A model generated the notes under the pieces. It was not told the origin of the DNA, did not search any database, and was given only the letters and a program-made list of their open reading frames with translations. From Kribbella albertanoniae (GTDB lineage Bacteria; Actinomycetota; Actinomycetes; Propionibacteriales; Kribbellaceae), in the NCBI RefSeq assembly GCF_004348455.1, contig NZ_SMKA01000040.1:1-43223 (forward strand): DNA of 43,223 bases, in the 5' to 3' direction. Both the position numbers and the translations under genes were made by a program. Positions 42,868-43,223 of this stretch are shown piece after piece (position 1 is the stretch's first letter; each line of letters starts with the position of its first letter).

Positions 42868-43223
42868 GTCTTGTAGACACTGGTGAACGGCTCATCGTTC
42901 ACCACCGCCTTCACCAGCCAGTCACAAGAAGCCTGCGCCTGCTCAATAATCTCGGCCGGATACCCGAACTTCACCTGGTGCTCGGCGAACTCGTCCTCGT
43001 CATCCACGAGCACAGTCCCGTCCCGCCGCTTGATCACATCCAGATCCAGATCGATCATCGTCACCCGATCATCACTGAACTCCACCGGTGTAGTGATATC
43101 GCAGTAGATCTCCGTCATCCGCGGCGCATCATTGAAAATCGCCGTAAACCACTTCCCCCGCGGAAACAACTGCACATGCGCTTCCTCCGCAGTCAGCTTC
43201 AGCTCATGCCCCCGCTGCGAAAC
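42846..43223 (-). CDS. DUF402 protein, partial at window edge
   Basis: The frame is open to the end of the window, so the N-terminus is missing; at least 125 residues are present. A GTG at 43175 lies inside the domain and is not taken as the start. The segments EIYCDITTPVEF, VTMIDLDLDVI, VLVDDEDEF and GYPAEIIEQAQ match DUF402 (FomD/Ntdp-type nucleotide phosphohydrolases, which use the acidic residues to hold metal). The substrate is unknown. Confidence 0.83.
   Translation of the reverse strand, partial: VSQRGHELKLTAEEAHVQLFPRGKWFTAIFNDAPRMTEIYCDITTPVEFSDDRVTMIDLDLDVIKRRDGTVLVDDEDEFAEHQVKFGYPAEIIEQAQASCDWLVKAVVNDEPFTSVYKTYLDMVR

Overview
The window is very GC-rich DNA (about 70% by eye) from an actinobacterium. 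The evidence is the gene content: a coproporphyrin-type ferrochelatase with C-terminal cysteines, an F420-type LLM oxidoreductase, DUF4193/DUF3093/DUF3710/DUF3159 proteins, and many GTG starts and apparently leaderless genes. The order suhB-DUF4193-DUF3093-dut-DUF3710-OB-DUF3159-trkA-trkA-APC permease-TRAM methyltransferase matches, from memory, the Mycobacterium tuberculosis Rv2701c-Rv2689c neighbourhood. Size and style fit Propionibacteriales such as Kribbella or Nocardioides; that placement is an impression, not a test.

Layout. 1-567 is an array of eight 60-bp hairpin-forming repeats; the same family recurs at 16276-16408. 857-4752 encodes an SbcD/SbcC (YhaO/YhaN-like) nuclease-ATPase pair, followed convergently by fdhD and a kinase-like phosphotransferase. 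6714-9997 holds a small secreted protein, a TRIC-type cation channel, a MerR regulator with a textbook MerR promoter, and an MFS exporter. 10091-21141 is the conserved core: hemH and suhB; DUF4193; DUF4235; DUF3093; dut, DUF3710, an OB-fold protein and DUF3159; then a potassium-related module of two TrkA proteins divergent from a KimA-like permease, and a 23S-type uracil methyltransferase.

21206-25489 encodes an unrecognised 1427-residue protein with two end domains joined by a very long disordered linker, including about 225 residues in which nearly every second residue is proline. An LLM oxidoreductase and aconitase follow, the latter behind a good match to the IdeR/DtxR iron box. 29403-43223 is accessory: an ECF sigma factor with a membrane partner, a second phosphotransferase, a matrixin-like secreted protease, a HEAT-repeat protein, a secreted subtilase with PKD repeats in an operon with a lipoprotein that looks like a free-standing subtilase prodomain, a Tat-exported PhoD phosphatase, a HIT hydrolase, a Na+/H+ antiporter fused to a UBP-type zinc finger, a secreted CocE/S15-like hydrolase, and a partial DUF402 protein.

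No tRNA, rRNA, CRISPR array, transposase or phage gene was seen. The observations most worth following are the dispersed hairpin-repeat family, the prodomain-lipoprotein/subtilase pair, the hookless Rad50-like ATPase with a beta-clamp-like motif, the antiporter-zinc-finger fusion, and the X-Pro rod protein with four T-x-x-I motifs.
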